Part shown: piece by piece, positions 53,217 through 63,995 of the stretch
Layout of the letters: each line of letters starts with the position of its first letter
Position numbering within the stretch: the first letter of the stretch is position 1
Assembly: GCA_029582165.1 (NCBI GenBank)
Contig: CM055877.1
Span: forward strand, 43,411,249-43,475,248
DNA: 64,000 nucleotides
Direction: 5' to 3'
Source: Portulaca oleracea
Lineage: Eukaryota; Streptophyta; Magnoliopsida; Caryophyllales; Portulacaceae
Notes under the pieces: model-generated
Told to the model about the DNA's origin: nothing
Database searches by the model: none
What the model saw: only the letters and a program-made list of their open reading frames with translations
Program-made: the position numbers and the translations under genes

Positions 53217-53505
53217 TTTTTTCTACCTGCTCAAATTCAAGTCCATTTAATTTGGGTTTGAAATGAGTACAAAAAAATAAAAGTAATTAATTCTGTCAAG
53301 CAAACACTGTAACAGTTCATGTTTGGTGCTTATATTTTTGGTATCTTCCTTATGTTGAATATATTTGAGATAGCTTTTTCCTCTATTTTTATTAAAAATT
53401 GGTGTGGAAACTATTGAGAAATGTTTTGTACAAAAGCAAGTCAAAATGACAAGAGGTGACAGTTCTAATAATATAAAGGAGTTTTTGGTATGTTATACTT
53501 TGTGA

Positions 53506-53949
53506 TTTATAGTTGTGGACCGGGTTGGGCTGGGTCAGGGTCGACCCATTGGTCATGTAGGGCGGGTCGGGTCAAGGTCGGCCTTTCATAGTATGGGTTG
53601 GGTCAGACCTTTTTAGTGAAAATAAGGGCCGGCCCATAGGTCGACCCATTTGACCCTAAAGTTAAAATTAAATATATTTATACAAAAGAAAATTTTATGC
53701 TAATTATTATTTAATGTGGAGTATTAATAATATATTTAAATAAGGTTAGCATTTAAAATAATAGGAAAAACTATTTATTTTGAGTTATCGTAGGCCGACC
53801 CGATCCGGTCGATTCATCGACCTTTTAACATTGTGAGATGGGCCGGCTTGTTAATGACCCGACCCTTCACCGACCCGGCCCTTTCACAACTCTTAATGTT
53901 TAGAGCCCGACCCTCTTGACCCTATGGGGCTCCGGCCCATTGGCCACCC
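53506..53949. mobile_element. hAT-like MITE upstream of the RNA-binding protein gene
   Basis: 444 bp between 8 bp near-repeats CTTTGTGA (53498-53505) and CTTTGTGG (53950-53957). Ends are GC-rich with GTCGACCCATTGG and GGCCCATTGGCCACCC, the right end inverted reading GGGTGGCCAATGGGCC, a form seen in plant hAT MITEs. The subterminal parts are full of GACCC(A/G)/GGGTC words on both sides of an AT-rich core. No coding. Confidence 0.72.
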
Positions 53950-53957
53950 CTTTGTGG

Positions 53958-55389
53958 TGAATAGGTACTAGTACATTCAACATTTTATTTTTATTCTAAA
54001 CATTTTAATTCGGAAAGTATTTTAAATTTGATATAATTATTATCACAATCTACAACTTTCAAGTTACAAATAAAGTATACATGAGAAAGTTTTCTATGAG
54101 ACAATGTATGCGTTGAAAAATAATCACTAGTTCTCTATGGGTACACACTTTCTTTATATACACACAAACACCTATTGAAACGACGTTAAAACTTTATCTG
54201 GAAGTAAGAAAAGACCCTTCGTGAGGGAGTAAACCTAAAGCATAATCAACAAATATCATCTACATAATCTGTGTATTTTGTTTAGAGTTCAATCTCTCAA
54301 CATTCTCTTATCAAATTGGTAAATTTTGTCATGTCCAACTGATCCATATATAACTAGAAAGATGAAACTTTGTAAATATATGATGGGCCAATGATTAAAA
54401 TAAGCTCAAGAAGAGATAAAATCAAGCAAGCAAACAAACTAGAACTTATACATCTAGATTGTTACAACTTTTAGAGTTTCATCTATAATGCGTGACCAAA
54501 TCAATCTCAAACTTGTTCATATGCCTTTCGGTCATCACCTTATGATTACCCATCATTTTATTAATAGAACAAGATAAAAAAAACACACCAAATATGGCCA
54601 AGAAACCAACAAACTACAGCTCCAAACAAACATAAATTCAATGAAATAAAAGTAAGATATGATCATCGATCAACACCATGACCATCTATCCAAAATCATC
54701 TTCCATTATGGTTAAATAAGGAAAACACCAATCAACTAATAAAGAAAGATGAATAAAGCATCACCATTGATGGATAAAGCTCTAGAATGTTTTAATTTTG
54801 ATCTCAAAATATAATATTACATTCATCATTCATCATTCATGGTTGTTCTCTCCCATGTAATGCGTTGGTTTTTATATACGACTTAGGTAAAAGAAAGGGT
54901 AAAAACCCTAAGAAAGAGGTGCTAAAATCAAGGGCTCAAAATGATATATGATATGATATGATATGATTTCACCCACAACTTTCATCAACAATCATCCTCA
55001 ACTCGATCTCACCATTAACACTTCCATCATCAATCCTCTCCCATCTCTCCCAAAACATGCATATTCTATTTCCATAAAAAAGTTCCAAAGTGAAGTACGA
55101 TATTGAAGTTCGTCATTTCGGGTCTCCATCATTCTCCATGGTACTTGCAAGCAAGCGAGGTTTGATTATTTTGTATATTTTTCATCTCATAATCACGTAA
55201 TCATAATATCAAAACCATGTTTGTGTAATAATTTGTAAATGAACATGAACTAACGATATCATAATATACAAGGCAAGAAGGAAAAAAAACCGACAACAAA
55301 TAACGTTACTCAAATTTTAATGTCTTAGAAGAAGACTTCAAGTCTAAAAGACAACATGAACTAACGATATTATCTCAAAACTAGACATA
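53958..55389. other. AT-rich intergenic DNA
   Basis: No coding frame over 60 codons. A (GATAT)n run of about five units is at 54943-54966. It may include the end of the LTR that follows. Nothing else is recognised. Confidence 0.55.
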
Positions 55390-56943
55390 ACTATTTTATT
55401 TTAAACACTACGATCGGGTGACCTCATTTCTATAGCTCATCCCCAACATCTAACAGATCATCACCTGAAAACAAAACATTTAAACACGTGAGAGGGGGAA
55501 ACATCAATAATGACTACCCCTAATAGTCAAAACCATTCTTAAATCATTTCAACACATTTAGAGGGAAGGGGAAACCGGTCAAACATTTCAAATACCTTTC
55601 ACCAGACAACCTTACCATTCTTTTCATATTTTAATGCGGGCGGGGCGTCCGTATTGCCCCTCGAAGTCAAAGACTTCCCGAATAACATTCACAATACTTT
55701 TCCATCATTCTTTCCTCACTATTTCCATTCTCATCATCCAACTCATCATAAACTCAATCCCGGATGGCAATCACTAAATTCATTTCAAACTACTAGGCGT
55801 GGCCTGGTCTCTGACAGTCTCCCTGCAGGTACTTAACCTGGTCTTGGGGAGATTGCCCGAACCCGCGTTTTAATCATAACCTTTAATTAGTCAGGTTTCA
55901 TTCTCCAGTCATAATTGTCTCAAAACCAACCTTTTCAAGACTTAACACTTTCCAAAAATAATTGAAACCAACTCAACACACAAACATCGAAAGGATCAAA
56001 AGACTGCCAAATTAAATAAGGAACAACATCTTCTCAAAACACAGATAGTCTATTTTCATTTAAAGTCCCCTTTATGGGATGCAAGCTTAACAGTAAAACC
56101 ATTAAAACATTTAAAGGGCATCCAAAGAGGACTAGGGCATAGACATTACCTGAATATACGATGTACTTCACGTTGAAAACTCACAGGGTCTACTACACAA
56201 AAACTCGCTCGGTCCTAGAATTTTAAAACAGCCTACAGTCAATATTTCTGTCGCCCTTAACTAACCACCTTCTATCCCAACTTAACCTCCTCCAAAGAGT
56301 TAGTAATTCAAGAAGAGTATCAATATAAGGATTACACAACCTATTCACTACACTAACACTCAAGAACAATAATAATATAGGAATATCACAATCAAACTAG
56401 TTCAATACTATTGCTACACTAAAAGGTCTTAACATGAGTTTTTTGGAATATAGAAATCACATACTAACTTAACCACATGTAGTCATAAAGGTCTTTAGGA
56501 CAAGAATAATTACATAAAATGTATTCACATGAAATCATTTCAACATTATTTCGAACATTAACTAATCTTTAAGAACAACCATGACCCTAAGCATGTGAAC
56601 TTGCATGATATTATTCACAAAAATTACAAACATGTCATTATAACACATAAAAAGCATGCTAGGTCTTATAAACATACATTCTTACTCAATAATACATTTA
56701 GGGTTCCTAGCATGTTTCTAAGGTTCTAAAACAATCATAATCTTACCCTTAGTCACCTAAACCCTAACATGATCTTTAAAGAAAACTAATATATTTAAAA
56801 ACATATAATCTTATCTAATGAAATATTTAGAAACATATTCAACACTCACTCATTCCCAACTAATGACATAAGAACTTTTGCTATGCTAATAACAACATGA
56901 AATATCTAAGGACATAAGCACATTTACTGGCTCAAACTTACTC

Positions 56944-57236
56944 TGTAACGCCTCGGCCCCACCCGGGCAACAGACATTACCAATAATCGCTTCAAGAATC
57001 GTTGACTGGCCCAACAAATCACCACGAGTCTTTTCAGCGTGCTTCGTCCTCGCTCACACACTGCCTGGAAAAACTTTCCAGGAGGTCACCCATCCTGAGG
57101 CTACTCCCAGCCAAGCACGCTTAACTGAAAAGTTCCCAACGGATGAGCTACCTTAAAAGAAGGTGCACCTTGGTGATATAAGTAGTCATTTCAATCCTCT
57201 TAAGCAACACTTTAACCACATATCCGGGGTGTTACA
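56944..57236 (-). repeat. Cassandra copy 2, 3' LTR
   Basis: 293 bp, TGTAACGCCTCGG...GGTGTTACA. The 5S-like block keeps GGATGGGTGACCTCCTGG on the minus strand. Confidence 0.95.
57067..57152 (-). other. 5S rRNA-derived segment, Cassandra copy 2, 3' LTR
   Basis: Contains AGTTAAGCGTGCTTGGCTGGGAGTAG-type and GGATGGGTGACCTCCTGG-type 5S words on the minus strand. It covers the internal Pol III promoter region but lacks the 5S 5' end. Confidence 0.9.
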
Positions 57237-57371
57237 ATCACCCCCACTTAAGCGCACAACGTCCTCGTTGTGCCTCAATACACTCCAGAATCTTTGCCCC
57301 GCTAGGTGACTACCCATGGCTCTCCCGTCCACTAGCGCAACTCATGGTCGCGGGTCGACTCTGATACCATA

Positions 57372-57664
57372 TGTAACGCCTCGGCTCCACCCGGGCCGCG
57401 GACATTACCGATAACCGCTTTAACGATCGTTGACTGGCCCCACAAATCACCACGAGTCTTTCTAGCGTGTTTCGTCCTCGCTCACACACTGCCTGGAAAA
57501 ACTTCCCAGGAGGTCACCCATCTTGAGGCTACTCCCATCCAAGCACGCTTAACTAAAAAGTTCCCAACGGATGAGCTACCTTAAAAGAAGGTGCACCTTG
57601 GTGATATAGGTAGTCATTTCAATGCTATTAAGCAACACTTTAACCATATATACGGGGTGTTACA
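57372..57664 (-). repeat. Cassandra copy 2, 5' LTR
   Basis: 293 bp, same ends. Its 5S-like block has AAGATGGGTGACC and GCTTGGATGGG variants, so it is slightly degraded compared with the 3' LTR. Confidence 0.95.
57495..57580 (-). other. 5S rRNA-derived segment, Cassandra copy 2, 5' LTR
   Basis: Same block in the 5' LTR, with a few extra substitutions in the intermediate element and A-box flank. Confidence 0.88.
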
Positions 57665-58087
57665 TACTCAAGATCAACCAAAATTCTACTCTAATGAAAC
57701 TAACCTATAATCTTGCTCCTAAACATGCTTCTAACATTCCAAAACAGTCCATACTTCATATACACAAAAAATTTCATACTCATTTCAACATTTAAAACAA
57801 GAAAAACCCTAGTAACTTCTAACATGTTCAAACTTATGAAAGATTGAATCTTTATGACCTAAAACCTTCATATGAGTTTATTAACACAGCAAAGAACATG
57901 ATTCAAGAACAAAACACATTTAACACAAGACCTTTTACGTGGGTTTCAATCAAACAAAACCTAGTTCGTAAACATCTCAAACCTAAGCAAGAACAAAACT
58001 TTATGCTATTAACATGTGTTTAAGCTATCTAACCATCTAAAATAAGTATCTACTGTCCATAACCATCCAACAATACCTCAAACAACA

Positions 58088-58717
58088 TCATTCAAACATG
58101 GATATATAATCATAGAACATACAAATTAAGAAACAAGCTAAAACAAAATAAGAGAAAGAGAGAGAGAGATAGGGAGTTATACTGAAAGAAGAAGAAGGGT
58201 GAGGTGCTGGTGGTGGTACCAGCGGTGGCTCGGGGAGGTCGCCGGTCGTCAGAGTTGTTGGCAGCGACAGGCGGCGGCAAGCGGAAACCGAGGTGGAAAA
58301 CAGAGGGTGGGGTGAAGGTGATATCGAAGCCGGTGGTGCCTTTACCGTAGCTGGGGTGGTTGTGGCCGTCGATGCTGGGCTTCGTCTAGGTCGACGAGGA
58401 ATATCGGTGCAGCGGCGGCGACCCCTAGTGGCGTCAACGACGAGGTCGAGTTGGGTAGAACATAGAGATAAGGAGGGGTTTTGTGGCGTTGTTGGCGGCG
58501 GAACAGGCTGGCGGGGATATGGTGGTGGTCGGAAAGGGGTGGAGTGGTGGTCGCCGGTGAGTAGAGGGTGGAAAGAGGAGGTACAAGGTGGTGGTGATAG
58601 TGATGGTGGTTTGCTGGTGACGTGCGTGGTGTCGGGTTTGCAACAATAGTAGCACAAGAATGAGGGAGGGGAGAGGAGAGAGAGGGACACGTGAGAAAGA
58701 AAGAAATATTTTAACAA
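58088..58717 (-). other. GC-rich Pro/Ser/Thr-rich open frame in LTR J, probably not a gene
   Basis: 209 codons (minus strand) rich in Pro, Ser, Thr and Arg, with a hydrophobic start (FLSHVSLSLLSPPSFLCYYCC) and TTTPATVKAPPASISPSP. An open frame on the plus strand overlaps it, as expected for GGC/GGT-repeat DNA. No domain. It lies in the 5' part of the J LTR, where such GC-rich leader-like sequence is often found. Confidence 0.35.
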
Positions 58718-59074
58718 CTTTGCGGCTGTAGCACAAATCTAGGGTATTGTGGTATCCAAGGGGGTTCCTATATGTTAATATAAGAAAATCTAGGTCAGAA
58801 AGTGTTAGCAAAATTTTCCCTAAGTGTTAATAACACCTTCCCAAGAATTAGTTTCCTAAAATAACACCCTTTCTTAGATAATTGTTATAAACTGATCCCA
58901 AATAAAATCACCTAATGTCCAAAAATTCTCTAACTGATATTTTTAAGCCACTAAAAATGTCAAATAACTCACTCGTGGTCCTAATAGCTCCATGTGAAAA
59001 CAAATAAGTATTTAACAGAAAGAAAACACACTTCAGGTAATTTAACAATACACATAATAGCATTTTTCGGGGTT

Positions 59075-59232
59075 TTACATCATTCCCCACTTAAAGAAGT
59101 TTCGTCCTCGAAACTTAAATCTAACGTTAACCATAACACTTGTTTTCATAGCGACATTCTATTCAAAAACCCGAGGCTTTACATCATTCCCCACTTAAAG
59201 AAGTTTCGTCTCCGAAACTTAAACTCACCTAA
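59075..59232 (-). repeat. duplicated purine tract and LTR start of element J
   Basis: CATCATTCCCCACTTAAAG plus AAGTTTCGTC(C/T)(T/C)CGAAACTTAAA occurs at 59086-59127 and again at 59182-59224, about 96-98 bp apart. The outer copy has GGCTTTACATCATT and the inner has GGGTTTTACATCATT. This tandem duplication covers the 3' end of the internal region and the first bases of the LTR. Confidence 0.85.
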
Positions 59233-59974
59233 TTGTTGAACAAGTGAGGATATTTCGCCGGCATCTCCTCTTCAGTTCCCCAAGTGGCCTCGGTCGTGGT
59301 ATGATTTTCCTACAGCACCTTGACTAGAGGAACAGTCTTCCTGCGCAACTGTTTCTCTCTACGATCCAAGACCTCGACTGGTTGCTCCTCATAAGTTAAA
59401 TCTTCCCTCAGCTGCACCGGTTCCGGCTCCATATTTTCTCAATTGAGAGACATGAAATACATTGTGTACTCGAGGCAGATCTCCTGGTAGTTCCAACTTA
59501 TAAGCCACTTCTCCTATGCGTTCCAAAATAGGGTATGGCCCGATGTATCTTGGTGTCAATTTTCTCGTTTGACCAAACCTCATGACTCCTTTTGTAGGCG
59601 ATACATGCAGAAACACATAATCTCCTACTTCAAACTCCAAAGGTCTTAGCCTTTGATCAGTGTAAATCTTCTGTCGACTTTATGCCGCCCATCCTATCTT
59701 ATATGACCCTCACCTCCTGCCTTGTGAGTTGGATTAAATCCAGGCCGATAGTGAGAGCCTCATCGATGTCTTGCCAACACAAAGGATCAGTCCTACATCT
59801 TCTCCCATATAATGCCTCAAATGGCGACATCCCAATGCTAGCATGGAAGCTATTGTTGTAGGAGAACTCAACCAAAGTTAGTTCGTCATCCCATGAATCT
59901 TTAAAGTCTAAAGCACATGCTCTTAACATATCTTCCAAATTGGCCTGGCAATCCTTATCCAAAATCCGATCCAT
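59230..59974 (-). pseudogene. integrase C-terminus and chromodomain of element J
   Basis: The minus strand reads LEDMLRACALDFKDSWDDELTLVEFSYNNSFHASIGMSPFEALYGRRCRTDP, then EFEVGDYVFLHVSPTKGVMRFGQTRKLTPRYIGPYPILERIGEVAYKLELP and HNVFHVSQLRKY, then frameshifted VEVLDRREKQLRRKTVPLVKVL-stop-ENHTTTEATWGTEEEMPAKYPHLF. The last is a chromodomain, with its Trp (VLW) changed to stop. The part upstream of LEDM is cut at about 59960 by unrelated DNA. Confidence 0.92.
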
Positions 59975-60340
59975 ATGAATCCGAACCCGAATGTTAGGAC
60001 CCAGTCTTCATTCGAAACCCGGATCACACAGATCCGAAACCCAAAGTCTATCGAATAAGGAAAGCATCCGAAACGACCCGAACCCGATCCGAGTCATGCT
60101 AAACCCGAATAAACCCGTATCTGAATCGGCCGAACCGAATTTAATCCGACCAGAGACACACCCGAATCGAGTTTTTCTCGGCTCGAGACACATCCGAATT
60201 GAATTTTACCTAGCTTGAGACACATCTGAACCAAATTTTACCCGAACCGAGGCACACCTGAACCGACGTACACCCGAACCAAGAACCAACCCCATTTACA
60301 CCCAAACCTAACTATACCCGACCTGATTATAATCTGATCA
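59975..60340. repeat. short-period repeat tract rich in CCGAA words
   Basis: Imperfect repeats of ACCCGAA/ATCCGAA. Between 60150 and 60290 there are about four units of 31-32 bp (GAGACACACCCGAATCGAG-type: starts near 60151, 60185, 60217, 60249). It resembles the subterminal repeats of hAT-like elements such as 20659-21684 but no clear ends were found. It cuts the J integrase. Confidence 0.6.
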
Positions 60341-60572
60341 GATTAGAACCAAACTGTCAAATACCATCACGCCAATATAAACCATATTTACCTCTAAGTT
60401 AAATCGGATTTTTGTAAATTGTGATGATTACAATTTCAAACCTACATAAAAACATAAAATGAATACGTTAACATATTTCCACCACAATCACTATGTATCT
60501 AAACTCTAAAGTCTAAACAATAAAATTTTTCTAAACAAGATCTCTATAATTAGAAAAAAAATTATAGATTAA
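60341..60572. other. short AT-rich stretch before LTR G
   Basis: AT-rich, no coding and no clear repeat. The target site of element G would be here (the bases before 60573 are ATTAA), but the other end is outside the window. Confidence 0.5.
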
Positions 60573-60842
60573 TGTTCGATCTCGTTCCGAGCTTAATTCT
60601 TATCATTTTTAGGGTGTTTTTGCTTGTTCTAGCCCCGGAATTATATATTAGATATGATGATTTTGTGTTTTGTAGGAAAATAAAGAGTTAGAAGGAATTT
60701 GGGCTTAATTGATGCTTTTTAGGGAATCCCGAGTGATTTCCCGAGCCGACCCGAGATAACCCGAGCCGAGAACCGAGGCGATACCAACCCGGGAAACCCT
60801 TGTCAAGTATTGACGCAAAACAAGGGAAAAAGGCAGAAGCAG

Positions 60843-61153
60843 GTCTTGCCCGAGTCAAGGTGGGTCGCACCCGAGACAGTTTTCTGCCGCGCCAACACAG
60901 CGAGCCAAAGCAGCAGGCCAGACAGCCATCGCACCCGTGACAGGCGTTGTCGCGCCCGCGAACTGCTCTGGAAAGAAGAAGTGCCTGCGGAACAGAGCTT
61001 GGTCGCGCTCAAGAGAAGTTGTGTCGCACCCGCGACAGTCGAGGGTAACGCCTACGACCATTTGGCTCGCACCCGCAACAAACGCTGAGAAAGTGACGGA
61101 TGGCAAGGCCAGGGTGGGGTCGCGCCCGCGACCCTTGTTGTCGCGCCCGCGAC
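60843..61153. repeat. phased palindrome cluster in LTR G
   Basis: Unit GTCGC-GCCC-GCGAC, 14 bp. Starts are at 60843, 60864, 60928, 60949, 61002, 61023, 61045, 61066, 61119 and 61140. Steps inside groups are 21, 21, 21, 22, 21 and 21 bp, and the groups are about 53-64 bp apart. Best copies are at 61118-61133 and 61140-61154. The last one ends 76 bp before the TATA box. Confidence 0.88.
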
Positions 61154-61229
61154 CTAACGAAATTCTGAGGGAACCTGCGCGAGATTGCTGGAGTTAATTT
61201 TAGGGTTTTTGCCGTGTTTTCCCTCCTTC

Positions 61230-61239
61230 TATAAATACC
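61230..61239 (+). promoter_or_regulatory. TATA box of LTR G
   Basis: TATAAATACC, a strong match, 76 bp after the last palindrome. Confidence 0.7.
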
Positions 61240-61439
61240 CCATGTAATTCAGCACTTTTATCATTCTTAGTACCTTAGGAAGTAGTTTTAGGAGTAGGAT
61301 TAGAGTAGAATTAGGTTTAATTGCTTTTCTTTATCTTGCTTTAATCCTTTAATTGTTCTTCAAGCTTTCGTCAAGTTTTCTTGCAATTTCGTATTCAATT
61401 CTTTTCCAAGCAATTTCCATTGAAGTTTTTACAAGCTTT

Positions 61440-61506
<67 letters not shown>

Positions 61507-61507
61507 T
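61440..61507. repeat. (TC)n microsatellite in LTR G
   Basis: About 33 CT/TC units with one TTT interruption, in the transcribed leader of the LTR. Confidence 0.95.
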
Positions 61508-61964
61508 TCAATTGCCATTGTTGATTTGATTCAAGTTTCTAGTGCTAATCACAACCAATCCACTTTCAGTGAGGAGGAGGATCAAGGGTAACAAATTCTA
61601 CTTCCTAGTGAGGATTTGGGGATCCTTGGTAATCCAATTCACATTTTCTTGTTTGTTCGGGGAAAATCCAAGTGAAGATTGATGAATTAGTGAAGATTTT
61701 TGGTCATCGAAGGTATAATTTCTTGCTCCCATTTTCATTGTTCATTCTAGTTTTCTCATTTCTTGCTTTCTTATTTCTTGTTCTTTATTGCTTTCTTTGA
61801 ATCCATGTCTAGATTAGTTTAATTGCTTTCTTTACATAATTTACCGCTTTCCGCACTGAGAAAACCCCAACGCAAACCGATTTCCTTGTCAAGCCTAAAC
61901 ACCCATCCCTGTGGATTCGACAACCATTACTTCTAGAAAAACCCAAAAATATGCAACCGAACAA

Positions 61965-61982
61965 TGGCGCCGTTGTCGGGGA
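61965..61982 (+). other. primer-binding site of element G, tRNA-Asp type
   Basis: TGGCGCCGTTGTCGGGGA, one base after the LTR, one mismatch to the canonical form. Confidence 0.92.
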
Positions 61983-62113
61983 TGGCGTTATTTGGTAGAT
62001 TAGGTTATTGGTTTGTTTCTAAATAGTTTATTGCTTTCTTGATTGTTCCAAACAAAATGTAGTAAAAAAAACTGAATACCGAAAAAATTAGAAAAAAAAG
62101 AGATAGAGATTAT

Positions 62114-63013
62114 GGCTAGTCCCCAATTTCTTTAATATGAGCATGAAATATTTTGGAGGTATTTTGCTAGATTACATGATTATGGTGCTCAATGTGAATT
62201 GTATGGTATCTTTTATGATACATTGGATATGTTGGGACTTGTGAATGAGGGTGTGAATTATGAGACCCGAAACCTCTTAGAATATCACGGGTTTGCCGCT
62301 TTAGGGGAAGAAAAAGCATGAGAATTACTTGAAAGGTTGTCTACGGATTCTTATGAATTTGAGCAACAAAGTGTTAGTCCTAGCTTCCAATCTCCTTATG
62401 CACCACCCTCTTGGACCGAAACTGAACAATCATGTGAATACCCCTGTATTTTGATGCTCAATCTTATGGTGGGGGTTATGTGAAAAATTCTTATGATCTT
62501 ACCCCATGTGATGTTGTTGAGTCTCATCTTTTGTGCGTGCATTGTGAATCTCCATATCATGCTTCCGAATCTTGTGTGCGAGTTGAACTAGATAATATTC
62601 GTGCTGAAATGGATGATTTGCAAGTTGAGATGCGTGTGAAATTGAATGAATGCATGCAAGAATTTGAACACGTGCTTAAAACTGGGGTAGAAGCTTTTTC
62701 TTCACAAATGTTTGATTTGAATGTTGAAGTAGATCATTCGTCATCTTTAAGTCCTGAAATGCGTGTTGATTCTTCTTTGTATGACTATGATGAGGATAAT
62801 GACTACTATAACATACCTAGTTTCGCATGCCGGCTTAGCGATTCCTTAGCTCTAGCTGCCCTAGTGAGCATGAGGAACATGATGATTTTGTGTGTGATGA
62901 TGAAGAACTTGATGAAAACATACTTGATGATGAACCATTGTCCACACCATTGTCCATGCTTTTGTGTGAAGAGAAGGTTGAGTCTGATGAATGCCATGAT
63001 GTTTGTGACATAA
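62114..63013 (+). pseudogene. gag-like protein with zinc knuckle, element G
   Basis: From ATG 62114 with stops and frame changes it reads YFARLHDYGAQCELYGIFYDTLDMLGL and ETRNLLEYHGFAALGEEKA-stop-ELLERLSTDSYEFEQ. This matches the end of plant non-autonomous gag proteins (YW-RFE-L-AQCP-HG, ...YDGL..., GG-FL-LT-EEA). At 62480 the frame continues with a CCHC knuckle CVHCESPYHASESC (about 62538-62580) and a coiled-coil helix (NIRAEMDDLQVEMRVKLNECMQEFEHVL). It would package RNA. Confidence 0.72.
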
Positions 63014-63261
63014 CTGAACATGATCTTGTTGAGAGTGAAATTTCATCCTTTGTGATTGAATGTGTGCTTGATACTGAATTATTCACTTTCATTGAGAATC
63101 ATTGCATTAGTGAGGCATTAGCTACCCTTTTATGTGCATCCATTGATGTGGAATCTTATGATGATGAGCTTAATTCTTTGGGGAATGATCCTAATTGTTT
63201 GCACTTGGTTTATGACAATGATGCTTTTGATGATGATATGCTTATGAGTCATTCACGATGA
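62890..63261 (+). pseudogene. acidic ORF of element G, middle part
   Basis: 123 codons, Asp/Glu-rich (CDDEELDENILDDEPLSTPLSMLLCEEKVESDECHDV), without a domain. It overlaps the preceding frame and is overlapped at its stop by the next ATG (ATGA). Probably one original ORF broken by small indels. Confidence 0.5.
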
Positions 63262-63860
63262 GTTATAATCCTGAACCTTCCACTTTCACTTTTGATGTTG
63301 TTTTAAATGATGCACCTTTGTCTTTTAATACTGATAGTTCTTCTGATGAGTATGAAATTGATGAAGATGAAGATGTGTTTGTTTGTGATATTGGGAGTGT
63401 TATGATGTGGTCTAACCCTACTTTTTCCTTCTCACCTATTGATGATTATGATGAATTGAATGAAAGTTGTGATTTGGAATCGGTGTTTGATGAAAATTGC
63501 ATGGATATTGAGTTTGAATCATTGTTGGCATCCAAGTCTTTGCATGAGCATGTTCAGGATTGTGTTGTGTTGCCCCCTCCTATTGATTTGTATACCCAAT
63601 CTCCATTTACGAGTCAATGGGAGGAATCATTTGTCATGTCTCACTTCACCGTGCCTAGGAAAGTCTTGTATATTCCTGTAGTTCGTCCTTTCTATGACTT
63701 TTCTAAGGAATTCGATAAACTATTGAGAGCACTAATGTTTGTTGATGTGATTTTGAGATTGTGCTCTTACCTACACCATTCTGAGATGCATTCACGGATG
63801 CATGTCTTGTTACTTCGGGCATTGAATGGTTCTGACATGATGCCTGATATCTTGAGGTGA
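63258..63860 (+). pseudogene. acidic C-terminal ORF of element G
   Basis: 200 codons. First half acidic (SSSDEYEIDEDEDVFVCDIGS, FENCMDIEF); second half has FYDFSKEFDKLLRALMFVDVILRLCSYLHHSEMHSRMHVLLLRALNGSDMM, a phrase (FDKLLRAL) common in plant non-autonomous Athila/Cyclops-related elements. No enzymatic motif. Function unknown. Confidence 0.5.
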
Positions 63861-63935
63861 GAAGGAGTGAGTCTATTAATAAGAAGCCTTCCATGTAATA
63901 TCCTTCCTCACCTTTCTTGTACAGTTAGTGAGTAT

Positions 63936-63995
<60 letters not shown>

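Larger units (their letters stand above)
56944..57664 (-). mobile_element. Cassandra TRIM retrotransposon, complete, copy 2
   Basis: 721 bp, LTRs 56944-57236 and 57372-57664 (293 bp each), internal 57237-57371 (135 bp), perfect TACTC target duplication (56939-56943 and 57665-57669). Same design and sizes as copy 1. The primer site on the minus strand is TGGTATCAGAGTCGAC at 57369-57354 and the purine tract is at 57248-57237. 5S-like cores are at about 57067-57152 and 57495-57580. It sits in the LTR of element J. Confidence 0.96.
55390..59974 (-). mobile_element. Tekay/Del-like chromovirus, 3' end with long LTR (J)
   Basis: On the minus strand: integrase core and C-terminus (59974-59389), chromodomain remnant (59395-59240), a purine tract AAGTGGGGAA before TGATGTAAAACCCC, and a long LTR-like tract running to about 55390. 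The words CTGGTCTTGGGGAGA, GATGAGCTATAGAAATGAGG and CACCCGATCGTAGTG (on the minus strand) are familiar from Tekay/Del-type LTRs. Cassandra 2 lies inside at 56944-57664. The right edge (55390) is approximate. Confidence 0.7.
60573..61963 (+). repeat. 5' LTR of element G (1391 bp)
   Basis: Terminal inverted hexamers TGTTCG/CGAACA. It contains a palindrome cluster (60843-61153), a TATA box (61230-61239), a (TC)n tract (61440-61507) and a long leader ending CATCCCTGTGGATTCGAC, a phrase shared with the solo LTR at 34914-36917. It shares early words with the F LTR (AGGGAATCCCGAG, CGAGCCGA). Confidence 0.88.

Noticed and set aside
58088..58717. A Pro/Ser-rich host secreted protein
   Set aside because: Both strands are open because of GGC/GGT repeats, there is no domain, and it sits within the LTR-like tract of element J.
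60810..61197. Arg/Ala-rich open frames on both strands
   Set aside because: They are the GTCGCGCCCGCGAC palindrome array read in several frames, not coding.
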